A stretch of 64,000 nucleotides of DNA from Apostichopus japonicus (taxonomy: Eukaryota; Echinodermata; Holothuroidea; Aspidochirotida; Stichopodidae), in contig NC_092581.1 of assembly GCF_037975245.1 (NCBI RefSeq), positions 5,237,501 through 5,301,500 of the forward strand, written 5' to 3'. Positions 49,951-62,825 of this stretch are shown here, one piece after another. The notes beneath the pieces are model-generated. The model worked only from the letters and a program-made list of their open reading frames with translations. It had not been told where the DNA came from and made no database searches. The translations under genes were made by a program, and so were the position numbers. Numbering within the stretch: the stretch's first letter is position 1; every line of letters begins with the position of its first letter.

Positions 49951-52900
49951 ACTTCAGAAATACTCTACAAGGAATCTAAAAGGAACTTGAGGGCTACTCT
50001 GGAAAACAGTGCTTTTGCACTAATCAGGACTACCCTCATTAAAGATGACAATAATAAAATATAAAAAACTAACAAAGTGATGCTGAATTAACAATGCAGT
50101 TATTGTACAGTAAGACTACAGTGATGTGCTACAATAACATTTCCATAGAATTCTCGTGAATAATCCTATAGCTACCTTTAAAGTTCCCCTTTGGATGACG
50201 ATTAGTTTGGAATGTATGAAATGAAGTTTATTAAAATATGCAAAAACACGTTTGTTGTCATATGTAATGCAATAACCTCTTACTGGACCTCGCGAATAAT
50301 TCGAAAGAGCTTGTATCATTTTACATTCCAAGAAGATATTGTTGAAGTTCATTCTCTTACATTGGCCCCCGCGTTGCGATATTAATCATATGCAGCAGTA
50401 AACTGACATGTTTATGACATCCAGCTTATCGTTTCACTGTTATTAGCATGCTTGATGCCCAAAAAATGAACCTGATTCCATGGAACGCGGTTTGACAAAG
50501 AAATGTATACATCCCGATTGTATATTTTATAAAGGAAGCCACAAATGACTTTTTCCCTTTGATCCACAGTTCACAATTGACAAGAAACCTATAAGACCAA
50601 TACAACAACGTAAATTACTTTTCTTTGTCTGTAATAAAGAATTTGGCAGCTACAGCTAGTTGACCCAGTAAATTTAAAACAGCCTCGCTGACAGTAGCTG
50701 AAGGGTTGCCTAGTAGCGAATGTCAACAATGAAGACCAAAGTTTGGTTCATCCACTTTAGATGGTCATTCACATCGTATCACCCGAAAAACGATATGTAA
50801 AGCACTGATTGCAACTATTGGCCGCACATTATGTCATTTTTTCCCTCCAAAATATATCATAAATAGTTCAGAAAGCCTATAGCAGATAACTAATGTTCTA
50901 TATTATTCTGCTACTACATTACATGAAAGTATTTACTTTGCGTGGATTTCATCGCCCTCTGATACTCAGTCTGGTTTCATTTGCGTAAGTCTGCAGTAGC
51001 TATACTTGTCATCATAACGTTCCAATATACTTAAGTATATAGAGAATTCAACATATAATCTGGTTTGCTTCAAATTCGCAGCCCATCAATTAGATCAGAT
51101 AAACTCCCTTTATTGCATCAGTGTACTTGATCAAATTAAAGGAAAGTATAAAAATAATATATTTTAAGAATTGTACTAAATCACAAGTTCGTATGTTATT
51201 ACCTAACGTTATCCTTGCGTTAAGAGAGGAGGGGGTTGTCGAAAACAAGAAAAGATGGTCCAGTCTTGTGACAGCATTTCTATATTGAAGTTTATCAGAT
51301 GCAAGAATCTCATTAAGTATCTGTATAATTTCTTTACCGTATAGAGTCATAGTGATTTATAGATTGTTGATGCGTTCCCATTTATTACCAAGGGAATTTG
51401 TTAGATTGTACAGACTATCCTTAGTGTCTTGAGAGCCTCATACTAATTTAAAAGACAGGGAATTTCCAGGGAATGTTCAAAGACTATTCGCTGTGTGCAA
51501 TCAAGAGTTCGGTATCGGCAATTTGGATTCAAATAGGGAAACAACCGCAGTTATAATAGTAGTCATATTCCGATCTTTCAAAAATAGGATAAACACGTGA
51601 CTTAACACTTTATGTAAGAATAGAGACACCACAAAAAGACAAAATCTGCTCTAGAAAATCTTTACAATCACAATTAATATAGAAAAAAAAATTCAAACAG
51701 TACTTCAATTCATAAATCAATAAAGGCTGTTTGGTTAGAATGTAGTTTATTACTTTATTGACAATTTTTGGATAAATGCAATTAACCAATCAGTCGATTT
51801 TAAAATACAAAAACGATATATTGGTGTATGTAACAAGCTTTCAGATAGCTGCGTCGGTTTTTATCTCATTTTTTACTTCTTCTGAGTCCTTTTCATCGGT
51901 TAATCGGTTAATGCACTTAAGTACAAACAACATTTGGGGGGGTTTGTTGCCGGAAAAAAAAAAGCTTTGAAAGAAAATCTACTGTACTTACATTTCAGAA
52001 TTATAAAGCGATTCTACTTTACATAAATGTGATCGTGGCGGAAATCACTACAACTCTCATAAAGTGATCAATAGACACACTATCAAATTCGGTGGCTAGC
52101 AAATACCTATACATAACGGTCGTAGAATTACACTTTTTTAATATAATAAACCTCACTTTTGTCTTTTGTCATCCTTTTATATTCCAACAATTGGAAAGAT
52201 AATTGATGTTCCTCCAGTGATACACACTGAGAGAACAAAATAAAGTTATAGACAAAAGCTTGAAGGAGAAGGTTTCTTTATGGAATCATGACACAACTAT
52301 AGTGTCAATATTATAACCCTGCATAATATCACTTCGTGTTGTTTAAATAATAGATGAGTAAAAGAATCCATTGATAACAGCTTCTTCATCTGCCGGGACC
52401 TAAAATCGTGATTTCATTTAGGTTATCCTATTTTGTGAATTATCTATCCTTGATCATGCGTGAACATACTTGTGTGAAGATTGTTGTGGACATAAGAATA
52501 TTTTGTGTTATACTACAGGCATCCCAAACCTGTCGACACCTCTTTGTGTTCGGCAAGTGGTGTAACCTTGTCTTTCCAGAGCACCTTGGTGTTTAAAATG
52601 TGGTAAATTTTGACATGCTTTTTCTTTCTCGTTGAATCCGCAATATTTGGGATGCCCCTGGAAGTTTTATCTCAATTTTGTTAACTCGTAGTAACAGCGA
52701 TGTTAAGGCTTGTGATAATGTTCTTCGTCATTCGCTATGCTCTGAATAGTATAATGTGTTCCTTTTTCTTTAGTTTTATTTTATTTATAAAATCCATTGA
52801 TTTTACTCAAAATAGGATTGCAATTAATCAATCTACGACACTTCCCCTAGATTGTTCTTTACTAAATCAGGGAGTTGATAACAACCAAAAAGAACATAAA

Positions 52901-55365
52901 TCAAGTCGAGTCTGAAAATGTCTGCATTTTGTATTTTCACATCTGCGATGCAAAATCGTTTGTCGTGTGCTTCATCATCTACTAAGAAGCGAAGGAGACA
53001 AAGTAGAATGTTAATTAAAGTTTATGTCAAAAATATCTTTATTTTTCACTAATTACAAGATACGATTACTTGAAAAGTTACTTCAGATAATGATGAAAAA
53101 GTCCAGCGTTTGGGTTAAAAAAAAAATTGATTACATTTTTTGAAATTTCATTCAATATTTCCTTTAGTTAATATGTATGTGAGAATTAGTGTTTGCAAAT
53201 AATATGTAGTGGCAAAATTACTTACCTTCAGCTCTAACGACTTAATTATCGACCAACCGTCTAGATAGAAAACGAAAAGCGATGATAATAATTATGACAG
53301 ATGTTTAGACCTAACCATGTTGGAAATTTCCTGAGAGCAGCAATTTTTGGGGATTTGTTCAAAATAAATGTAATCATCTAGAATAATTGTGTTCTTCTTT
53401 CCGTTTATTAGCAATAAGCTCATGCAATGATCTAATCGGAAAATGTCCAAGCTGTGGACCTTTATTTTTTCATCATCAGAGTTAACAATTAATACGGCCA
53501 AACACTATAAATATGAATACACTTTGTGTCATATCCAAAATTAAAAATGAATTCCTAGAATCTGCATTACATGTTATGTACTAAGTGCATTCGTTGACAG
53601 TACACGGCATCGATTCCTTAACAATGCAATGTTTATTCCGAGGTTATTACCCTGATGTAACCAATAACCTGCTAGCAGCTAGTCAGTCCTATATTAAAGA
53701 TGTTTCTAGCTCATGATCTGGTGTTCCATTTCACGCCTGGGAATAGATACACGACCCATCGGATGCTTAATAGGTGTTCTCTTATCCCTCCTGACACGTC
53801 GTATAGAGACAGTATGAAGTTCTGGTCCCTAAAATCTGCCTCATGTCAGTCGCTCGAGGCAATGTCGAGTCAAGCATTCAATTTTCTCTGACGATACAAA
53901 TCCAAAAGCCTACGAAAATATCGACATTAAATTCTATACAAGGGTAACAATTATTTTAGTCCGGCACAAGAAAATGTTCGTAAAATACTGGAGACTACGT
54001 TTAAAGAATTACAGATTGAATGCAAAAAAAAGAAGAAAAAAGAAAAAGAAAAGAGAAGCTGCCCACTGGCTAACTTTCGAAGATGATTTTCTGACGTCAT
54101 TGATATTTTAATGGTGTAACAGTACACGAGTTTCATTCTAACATGAAGCGTCAAAAAACGGGAAGCAATCAGCGTTTGTTCATGCAGGGTGATCTCTTGG
54201 CGGACATAAGTTGCTAGTTGCAGAAGAATTCTTAATTCTATATTTAGAAAAGCTTCTACACTAAATACTTTTTCTTTAATATTTTTTATCGGTACTATCA
54301 TGTACCCTTTTTGTGAATCCCAAAATTAAATTACCAGACGTTGCACATAAATTTGGTGTAGAGTAACAAGTGCCTAGTTCTTCAACCGGAATGAGAATTC
54401 TACTATAAACTGAGGGGAAACAAATATTAAAATTAAATAATGAATGTAGTTTATAGATAGCTTTGTCAAAAGATCGATTGGAGGCAGTTAATAGGGCGAT
54501 TATGAAGTACTAAACCGACATATTTGTCATCACTTTTCGGCGTGCAACATGTTCTGTATTTTCTTTGGGATGCAATTAAATGTTCATGTACCGTTTTGTT
54601 AACACTTGGCAACAGCCTCCAAAATGGTATCACCAAAACTTTCACCTCGACTAATTTCGAAAGCCATCATCTTGATGAGCTGGGTTATCATCCTGCTTAG
54701 CAGGAACACTTGTTCCCATGGAAACGTCATGAAAACAATAATAGGTTGAGCGCAACATCAAAATGTTCAAGTTGCAACTCGAGGCTGAGTAAAAGACAAG
54801 ACATTCCCCAATGAATAAAAAAGAGACGAAGAAATATTAAGAAATATAAGAGATGTTGGCGAGGAGCATATTGAGTGACTCCTTTGCAGTCGCAGCATGC
54901 AGACACGGAATGTTTCATATCCCTGTCGTTGTCAGTTCACAGCTTGAAGGAAGTATTAATGTATCGTTCAGACCATCGGGTAAAACCTCGTACCTACAAC
55001 CCCCCCCCCCCCAAAAAAAAAAAGGAGAACGATTTGACAAGCCCTCGATACAACTTTAAGTATGTAGCTTTTTATTTTGTGAGGTAACTGACAGATCACC
55101 CGACTATTCGCCTTGCAGTCATTCTAAATTATCCGTCTATTTTGTGTGTGTTTATAACATAAAATTTGAGCGGTGTAATTATACGATCTTCCATCTTGTC
55201 ACAATCGTATCCATGGGGCCTGGTTTTATCTTAACGTACTTTGTATCGTTTTATATGTTTACCCGCCAGGATAAACATTTCTTACTTTTAGCAAACATTG
55301 TTCTTCAAAACAAGCTACCGCAGATGTGTTTTGATGATCTTGTTCCAAATATTCTGATACAGTCA
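49951..55365. other. long intergenic stretch, no gene seen
   Basis: AT-rich. It contains a small inverted-repeat candidate at 52516-52660, and a C13-A11 junction at 55000-55023. A 116-codon minus-strand frame at 53951-54301 includes a low-complexity Phe run and has no domain support. Confidence 0.5.
52516..52660. mobile_element. possible short inverted-repeat element
   Basis: Ends CAGGCATCCCAAA and (inward from right) CAGGGGCATCCCAAA are inverted repeats about 145 bp apart and hAT-like in starting with CAG. The flanks do not show an 8-bp duplication, so this is tentative. Confidence 0.35.
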
Positions 55366-55825
55366 ATGTCTCACTCTCAACTATACTATTCTATATAACG
55401 TATTCCATTGTATACTGTACTGCACTAGAATTAGACCATTCTAATTGAGTCTATGTCTCACTCTCAACGTTACTATTCTATATAACGTATTGCACTGTAA
55501 ACTGTACTACACTACGATTAAAGCATTATAATCTATGTCTCTCACTCTCAACGTTACTATTCTATATAACGTATTGCACTGTAAACTGTACTACACTACG
55601 ATTAAAGCATTATAATCTATGTCTCACTCTCAACTATACTATTCTGTATAACGTATTGCACTGTAAACTGTACTACACTACGATTAAAGCATTATAGTCT
55701 ATGTCTCACTCTCAACGTTACTATTCTATATAACGTATTGCAATGTAAACTGAACTACACTACAATTAAACCATTCTGATACAGTCTATGTCTCACGCTC
55801 AACTATACTATTCTATATAACTTAT
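55366..55825 (+). repeat. satellite, about 82-87-bp unit, left part
   Basis: Six units anchored by GTCTCACTCTCAAC at about 55368, 55455, 55539, 55621, 55703 and 55790 (CACGCTC in the last). Spacing varies between 82 and 87. The array resumes after the inserted element at 56747. Confidence 0.9.
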
Positions 55826-56746
55826 CATGGGCGTCAGCAGGTTTCAGAAAGTGAGGGGGACACTATACTATCTAAGCGGAGCGCCACCATTGGTTGGCGC
55901 GTAGCGTACCAGAAAATTTTGGGTACATAAGACCCCCTAGATCGCAGGAGACGGCCTTCCTGAGTCGTTTTTAGTTACATCAGAACCAGATCTGTGAGGA
56001 GAAATTTTGTCTCACAAAAATAAATCCCGACAGAAAGTACTGGTAGAAAGAAGCCGTTCTTACACCAAGGGAGACGAATTACACAGCGTCCATCTCAAAC
56101 GAAATATTGAAAAAGTGGCGCCGTCACCTCCGGGATGAGTGGAATGGTATATATAATACATGCATGTAGGTGCGAGACGTCAGTTGTTATGTGCCCAGGT
56201 ACTTTAATAATAATAATAATAATAATCAGAAAAAGGCACCGCGCGCAGAGCGTGTGTAGCGCCTAGCCGGCACTCAGCAATAAAGATCTACCATATCCGG
56301 CGAATACATGTAGCCTTAATTACTTAACCCCTACACCCCTATTCGTCCGTCCAGTCCAAGGGACTGGAGGTAGTGATATGAACATAGTAACTCATCACCA
56401 TCTACCTGTATGGCTTACCTAATCCCTTGGAACCCATACAAACAACATGTGTGCAAGATTCAATACACTTTCGAATGGTCTCCCCCCCCCCCCCCCCCCG
56501 AACGAATTAAATGGGCAGATTTAGGATATTGGGAGAATGGGGAGATAAATGACGGTGCAAGTGATAGATAGCAGGGGCCCAGGGAGTCCAGATTTCTTGA
56601 CCTTAAATAGAAAATCGCGCATATGCATGTGATTTTTTTTAATAACTACTCTGAAAAGTGGGTGGGACAAATGATATGATATCCCCTCCACTTTTGAAAG
56701 TGGGGGGGACATGTCCCCCCCCGTCCCCCACCTGTTGACGCCCATG
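55826..56746. mobile_element. 921-bp hAT-like element inserted in satellite
   Basis: Inverted ends CATGGGCGTCAGCAGGT and (inward from right) CATGGGCGTCAACAGGT. Flanks are TAACTTAT (55818-55825) and TAACGTAT (56747-56754), an 8-bp duplication with one later change. Both flanks are satellite sequence, so the insertion splits the array. No long open frame is present, so it is non-autonomous. The interior has a C18 run, a TAA run and a TTTTTGA-poor G-rich right end. Confidence 0.88.
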
Positions 56747-56800
56747 TAACGTATTGCACTGTAAACTGTACTACACTACAGATAGACCATTCTATATATA
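56747..56800 (+). repeat. satellite, right part after insertion
   Basis: Continuation of the 82-87-bp unit (ATTGCACTGTAAACTGTACT) beyond the inserted hAT-like element. It decays after about 50 bases. Confidence 0.85.
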
Positions 56801-59105
56801 ATGTGAGCAGAGTGAAAATGTACATTATCTGTATGGCACCACGTGACAAACAGTCCTTAACTGAATGATGAAACTTTATGAATATGTATAAGCATAAGTA
56901 GAGTGACTGACAACACGTCAAATTAAGGTGAAAATCATGAGGCTACCGACTCTGTTCCATTTCCCTGCAGTTTTGACTGGTTTGCAATTAGCAAGTGGTG
57001 AAGCAAAACCACTTGGGATTGAACGAAGCCGTCTGAACTATTAATGTCACGTTGCCTACCACTGATAAACAGCTTTAATTTTCTCCCTTTGCTCGCTTTT
57101 GTTGCCCTTTTCATCTATCGGATACATACATGTAGGAACTTGTACTTGGATAACAGCTAGTTTAATTGTCTCAGTACCTCAAGTTTAATTTTCCTCTTCT
57201 TTGACTCTAACTTTTCTTAGCAAGGAACCGTCAAGGATTGATGGGTTTTACAATAGAGGCCTCCTACCTCTAATCGCTAAACTATCTACAGTTACTTCAG
57301 ATTCTGACGATCGACGGCTGCAAAGAAAGCAGTTGACAGTTATATCGAGCTTTTAGGAAAATTTATTGGCAATTATAAGCAGGCTAACCGCCAGCGACTT
57401 TTATCATTCGAAGGGTTCCTTATACAGCATATGTTAAGTGTGTATGCATGTGTAGGGAAAGACATTCGTCACGCCATACCCGTCAGCCTTTCTATAATCA
57501 AGTTTTCTAGTCAACTTTTCTAACGGAATGGACGGTTTAATTTAGAATTTTGTAACTTTGAATGACAAGCTAATGTACATTGTTAGTTGAGTTAAAATGT
57601 CAAGGGATCCATCTGTTTGCAGAAAAACCAAAAAGTGACGTGCAAAGTGTCGTGAGTTTGAAATGGTCGTGACCAGCTCCAAGAAAACAAACAATTTGCG
57701 TAGATAACAATGGTCTGTTTTTAATGAATAAATAATTGTCTCAATATATTTAGGAACAACCGACAAAAAGGTGACCAAAGATGTGGCACGACCAAGCCCA
57801 TGTTGTCACAATGTCAAGTAGTCATTATTGACACGCCAATTATTATCCAAATCTGAAATTGAAATACCTTCCACTAAAGTTGTATGACGATGGGGCCAGT
57901 CATGTATTAGAGAGATAACGTGCTAGATGCATAAACTTTCAACGATGTTTACAAAAGGCGCTATTGTCGATTACTTGTCCATGGAGCTAAGATCATAGAC
58001 CTCTGCATAGCTTACCCTCCTCCATACTGATGTATTCCATGTTTCTGTCGTGCTCTCAAGTGTCACAATGTATGCAGTTACTAGTGAACTTTGCAGTGAA
58101 TCTTTTCCAAACAAATACAGCCGCAAGTATCGATATAATATCATGAATAGCGTTCACTATTAACTATTTTCTTACCGCTGACTTTTAATTACTTTTTTAT
58201 TAAGACATATAAGTATATTAATTCCTTCTATCATTTTCTAATAAACATCAACTATGTTATTTTGTTGTTGCTACAATTCAAGAATGACTTCGAGGGTGTT
58301 GCAAGTATCGGGTACTGATAATGTTGGTCTTTATAAATCCGTGTTGCCTTAAGAATCACTCGTAGAAGATATCTAGCAATTGTCTTTGCATGTTCCCCTG
58401 TTTGCTCCAAGAACTTTACATTCAATGATGAAGAGCGCTAGTAGTATGTCATGAGAAAAAAAACCCAAAGAAGGACTACGGGGCACCAATATCTATTAGT
58501 TCGTTATTGATTGCAAGCAAAATAAAATAAACCCCAAAATGGGGTGTCTTGAAACAGTGTCTTCTGTTTTTGTCAAACTGCATGGCAACGTTACTGCTAA
58601 CTAAGTATGTGTGAGTCGAAACAACCAAAACATTCAGCTGCGCAACGCGTAAACGTTGCAAATTATATTGGAGAGAAGGACGATATCAACATTGTAGTTT
58701 TAGCATTTTATTTTCTTGAAACCCATGTAACATCTTCTTTCCCCTAGAAAATTAGAAGCTAATGTAGTGAACATACGGTAAACAATGACGTAATCAAATG
58801 TCACTTATTTGAAATAATGCGTTTGTGAACGTATTTTCCGATATGCGTATTACAATATAACGTAAGACTGCAACATTATTGTCCCTTCACTAATAAATTT
58901 ACTACCACTTTACTGCTATAGATATAGTAACTTTTTAAAGGGATGTTTAATTTAACTGATTAATTTTCTCAGAGGTCAAGACATCTTAATCCTAATACAA
59001 CAGTATACTTTGCCAACATCAACGTGGTCAGAATCTTTTTGTGGGAGGTGCATCTAAAATATGATCAATACATTGAAGAACTAGCAAGAAGACACATTTT
59101 CATTG
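56801..59105. other. intergenic, nothing recognised
   Basis: AT-rich sequence with no gene or repeat that I can identify. Confidence 0.5.
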
Positions 59106-59510
59106 ACATGGACATCAGTGGACATGGACATCAGTGGACATGGACATAAGTGGACATGGACATAAGTGGACATGGACATCGGTGGACACGTACATCAGTG
59201 GACTCGGACATCAGTGAACACGGACATCAGTTTTCACGGACATCAGTTTTCACGGACATCAGTTTTCACGGACATCAGTTTTCACGGACATCAGTGGACA
59301 CGTACATCAGTGGACTCGGACATCAGTGAACACGGACATCAGTGAACACGGACATCAGTGGACACGGACGTCAGTGGACACGGACATCAGTGGACATGGA
59401 CATCAGTGGACACGGACATCAGTGGACACGGACATCAGTGGACACGGACATCAGTGGACACGGACATCAGTGGACACGGACATCAGTGGACATGGACATG
59501 CAAATAGAAT
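59106..59510 (+). repeat. 16-bp tandem array
   Basis: About 25 copies of CATCAGTGGACACGGA, with TGGACATGGA and TTTTCACGGA variants. Three units make 48 bp, so frames across it read a 16-residue repeat; these are artefacts. Confidence 0.92.
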
Positions 59511-60646
59511 GCAGTGTATACAATGGAAATATGGGTTTTAAGAAAACCAAATTGAACTATACTGTTATACATGTGTTATGTGGAAAAGTTGCTTTCATGT
59601 TTATAAGTCGTAGAACTTTACTTTCTCATTCTGCCACCAAAAATGAGAATGTTCTATCATTTGTCATCCATATACCGTCGCCCCTTGGGGTGATGAATAC
59701 CACGAAAAACACGTTTACATAATTAACTAAACCTTGAAAAATACTTAGTCTACGCTCGCTCACCTTCCTAGATTAGAATTAGAGGACTGCCGGTTTGTGT
59801 TTAACCTGAAGGGAAAATGATTACCAACAACATAACCGGGAGGGAACGTTTTATAAGCAGTTTGTGCAAGCTTTCTTTTCATTTGTTGTCCTCGAGAGCT
59901 AGTACTGTTTAGGAACGGATGACCGGGTAATTTATAAAAATAATTCTACTGAACTTTTCAAAATAAAGTGGTTTTGATTTTGTATTGGTATGTAGTCTTT
60001 TAGGTTCGTAAATTATCTTTAGTACAATCCAGAGACACAAATGTCATGTTATCTATAAACCACTTAGGACAAGGGGTTGTTTTTTTTTTTGCAGTAAAAC
60101 ACGTGGACACTAAAATACTATTTCGCCGAAGCGAGCAGTGCCAGTCGAAAGTTATTTAGCTCACTATACCTTGATGCGGCCTCTCGCAGTAGCAATGACG
60201 TCACGAAAACATTCCATTTGATTCGCGCGTAAAGAACTATGTGAAACGTGTGCGTGCTCGGCATAGTAATTATAGCCCACTGCGTTGTGATCTCAACTGC
60301 TTCAAATATTCTGCTCATCTCACTAGCTTAGGATCGGCTTTCAACCTTTTACCTACAGATATTTATATATAGCATCACATGTCGTGAGCTGGCAAGCCAA
60401 GGACTCTGTGAGAAGGTTCATAAATACATACATATACATCATTAATGGTTTACCAGCCATCCAGCAATCTAGGGAATCTGGTGCACAGTCTGTGTACAAA
60501 CTAACGGAGTAAGGTAAGTTTATGTCTCTGTATGTCCCTTGTTGTCCACGTTAAGGAAGACCAAAGGAAAAGACTACTGCTCCAGTGACAGCGATAAATT
60601 ACTATGTTATCTGTAATGGGACTTGATTGTAGTAAATGTACTAACA
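59511..60646. other. intergenic, nothing convincing
   Basis: A strong donor-like AAG|GTAAGT at about 60511 is preceded by an acceptor-like TTTACCTACAG at about 60357, which could bound a non-coding exon, but there is no further support. Confidence 0.4.
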
Positions 60647-60654
60647 TTTGTGTA

Positions 60655-60976
60655 CAGGGGGTAGGAGCTGAGGTGGGGGGGGGGGGCACTGGGGGACTTG
60701 CCCTCCACTCTTTTCCAAAATATTCAATGTGCCCTACTGGCAAATAAAATGTGCCCCTTTGATGAAGAACTGTCTTTTGGATATCTTAAGCCTTTATTAA
60801 TTTTAATATTTTATTTTAATTATTCACGTGCACCATAATAGTATTGATAGCATACTAACACATCACATATATTTAAGTGATATGGCCGGTGTGTATCGGT
60901 TTATTGCATAACGAGTGGTGGTTGTGAAATGAGAAAGTGCCCCCACCCAACTTTTTGGAAGCTTCCTACTCCCCTG
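60655..60976 (+). mobile_element. hAT-like MITE, family A copy 2
   Basis: Ends CAGGGGGTAGGAGC and (inward from right) CAGGGGAGTAGGAAGC, flanked by a perfect 8-bp duplication TTTGTGTA (60647-60654 and 60977-60984). Closely matches 34699-35109 internally. 322 bp, non-coding. Confidence 0.93.
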
Positions 60977-60984
60977 TTTGTGTA

Positions 60985-62774
60985 ACTTTGTAAATAACAG
61001 AACTAGTTCACACATTCAGGCATTTGTTGCGTGGGCTGTGAACGAGACACAATGGTACCTATAACGATATCCAGTGTTCATTTAATAAGGTACCACAAAG
61101 GGCAAACGATTCATGCTATTACTATGTTATAAATTTTCCTTGTTTGTGTGATTAATATCATTGTAATCATTGAACGCTGCTAACATTATTTTGTGAGTAC
61201 ACGGTTACGAAATCGATACGTAATCTATGGGTTTATATTGTATATGAAGTCGAAGTCTTGCCCATGAATACTTCTGGTGCTGTGCCGCAAGTGACAAAGA
61301 CCTATACTTTTGTGTTATATTGATGCGCTGTTGGGTAGTTAACCCTTCCGTTTTTAATGACGTTCTACCCTCGTCCGTGGCTAATAAATAACTTACAGGA
61401 AACTCTATAAATATAGTTTCATTTCAACCGACTGTTTTGTGACTCGTTGAGGTAAAACTGATTACGCAATGCGGTAATCAAAGCTCTCGAGAAAAAATGC
61501 GTATTGAAAAAAGCTCTCAAGCCTGTTTGTCACGTATTAATAACATCTTAATCGATATTTTTACGGTCAACAGACAGTCTAATAAAACCTTTCGTTAAAC
61601 TAATATTCTTCATTTAGAAAATGTGTCTCTAAATATCAAACCAATTTTAACCATTTATTCCGCAAAATGGGTTTGTACCTTCGCGTTTTTCTCCTTCGCT
61701 ACTCTATACTTCACGATCACATCATAAACGAATATTATATGATTGACATTACCTGGCAACCGTCATAATATCATAAACTATCCGGCGAGTTTAGATTAAC
61801 AACTTGATGTCATTTTCGACAGTTCGTTGTCCTTGAAGCGAAAAACAGATTATTGTTTAGCCACTTAGCCTTCAGTTGCACCCGCCCAAGACATATTGAA
61901 CACTACATCTTGCATGCTTGAACTCATTTCTAGAATTGTTTTGGTTGGAAGTATATTAAACGGACGCATAAAAAAGTTATGAGTCCCCTAGAGATACCAA
62001 AGGTTTCAGCTGTTTGAATTTCTTAATATCAAATCTCAAAGTTATGAAGCAAAACCATACAGACGACGGATAATTAAAGTTAAGAATATGGGAGGATTTA
62101 CTTTCTGAATGTTTTCTTCAAATAGAATCTAGCCGAATCACCAAAATATGGTTCAATACGTAACTCGTCGTTTGAGAAGCACGATAGTGCGTTAGTGCAT
62201 ATCTAACGTGTTTATACGACAATGGAATTATATATATAACTGTAAGGTTACAATAAGGACACACAGAGTATAGCCAACGACTTTAAACTACATGACAGGT
62301 TAGAGATATTACCTTGCAGAAAATATCATGTTCACGTTACAAAAGTCAAGGTTCACCATACCTCGTTCGTCACTATTAAGAACACAAAGGTGAACCCTCG
62401 TAAAGGAGAGAATAGTGACGTCATTTGGCGTCTATTTGGAGGATAATGAGTCATGCCTTTGTGAGTTCGCGAACAGAGATGATCACTTCTTATGCTCATC
62501 CTAACTGTTTTGTCTTGATCGTCTTACACAACGAGGGAATGCAAACACCGTGATATTGTTTTAACACCTGTTTCATTGGTATCTGCTTAACAAATGTTGA
62601 TAGTTGGCGTGTTTCAGTAATAGCCATGTGGATGCTCAGGATTCCATGACTTGAAAATAACGCTATGGGCAAACAGACGGAAGCTATAGTTACCAAGTCT
62701 AAAGAGAAAGCAGCATTTCAAGCATTTCAATGATATAAGTGTCAGCATGGGAATTGCTTATCAACATATTATTT
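60985..62774. other. intergenic, nothing recognised
   Basis: AT-rich sequence; no gene or repeat identified. Confidence 0.5.
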
Positions 62775-62775
62775 C

Positions 62776-62812
<37 letters not shown>

Positions 62813-62825
62813 AATATATATATAT
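62775..62825. repeat. TA-rich tract
   Basis: (TA)n with two AAA interruptions, directly abutting the left end of the next element. Confidence 0.9.

Noticed and set aside
53951-54301. 116-codon minus-strand frame
   Set aside because: Contains a low-complexity Phe run, has no signal peptide, domain or splice support, and sits in AT-rich intergenic sequence.
59326-59722. 126-codon frame with a 16-residue repeat
   Set aside because: It is the 16-bp tandem array followed by unremarkable sequence.
60357-60516. Non-coding exon with a strong AAG|GTAAGT donor
   Set aside because: A single donor of this quality is expected by chance in 64 kb, and no coding frame or partner exon supports it.
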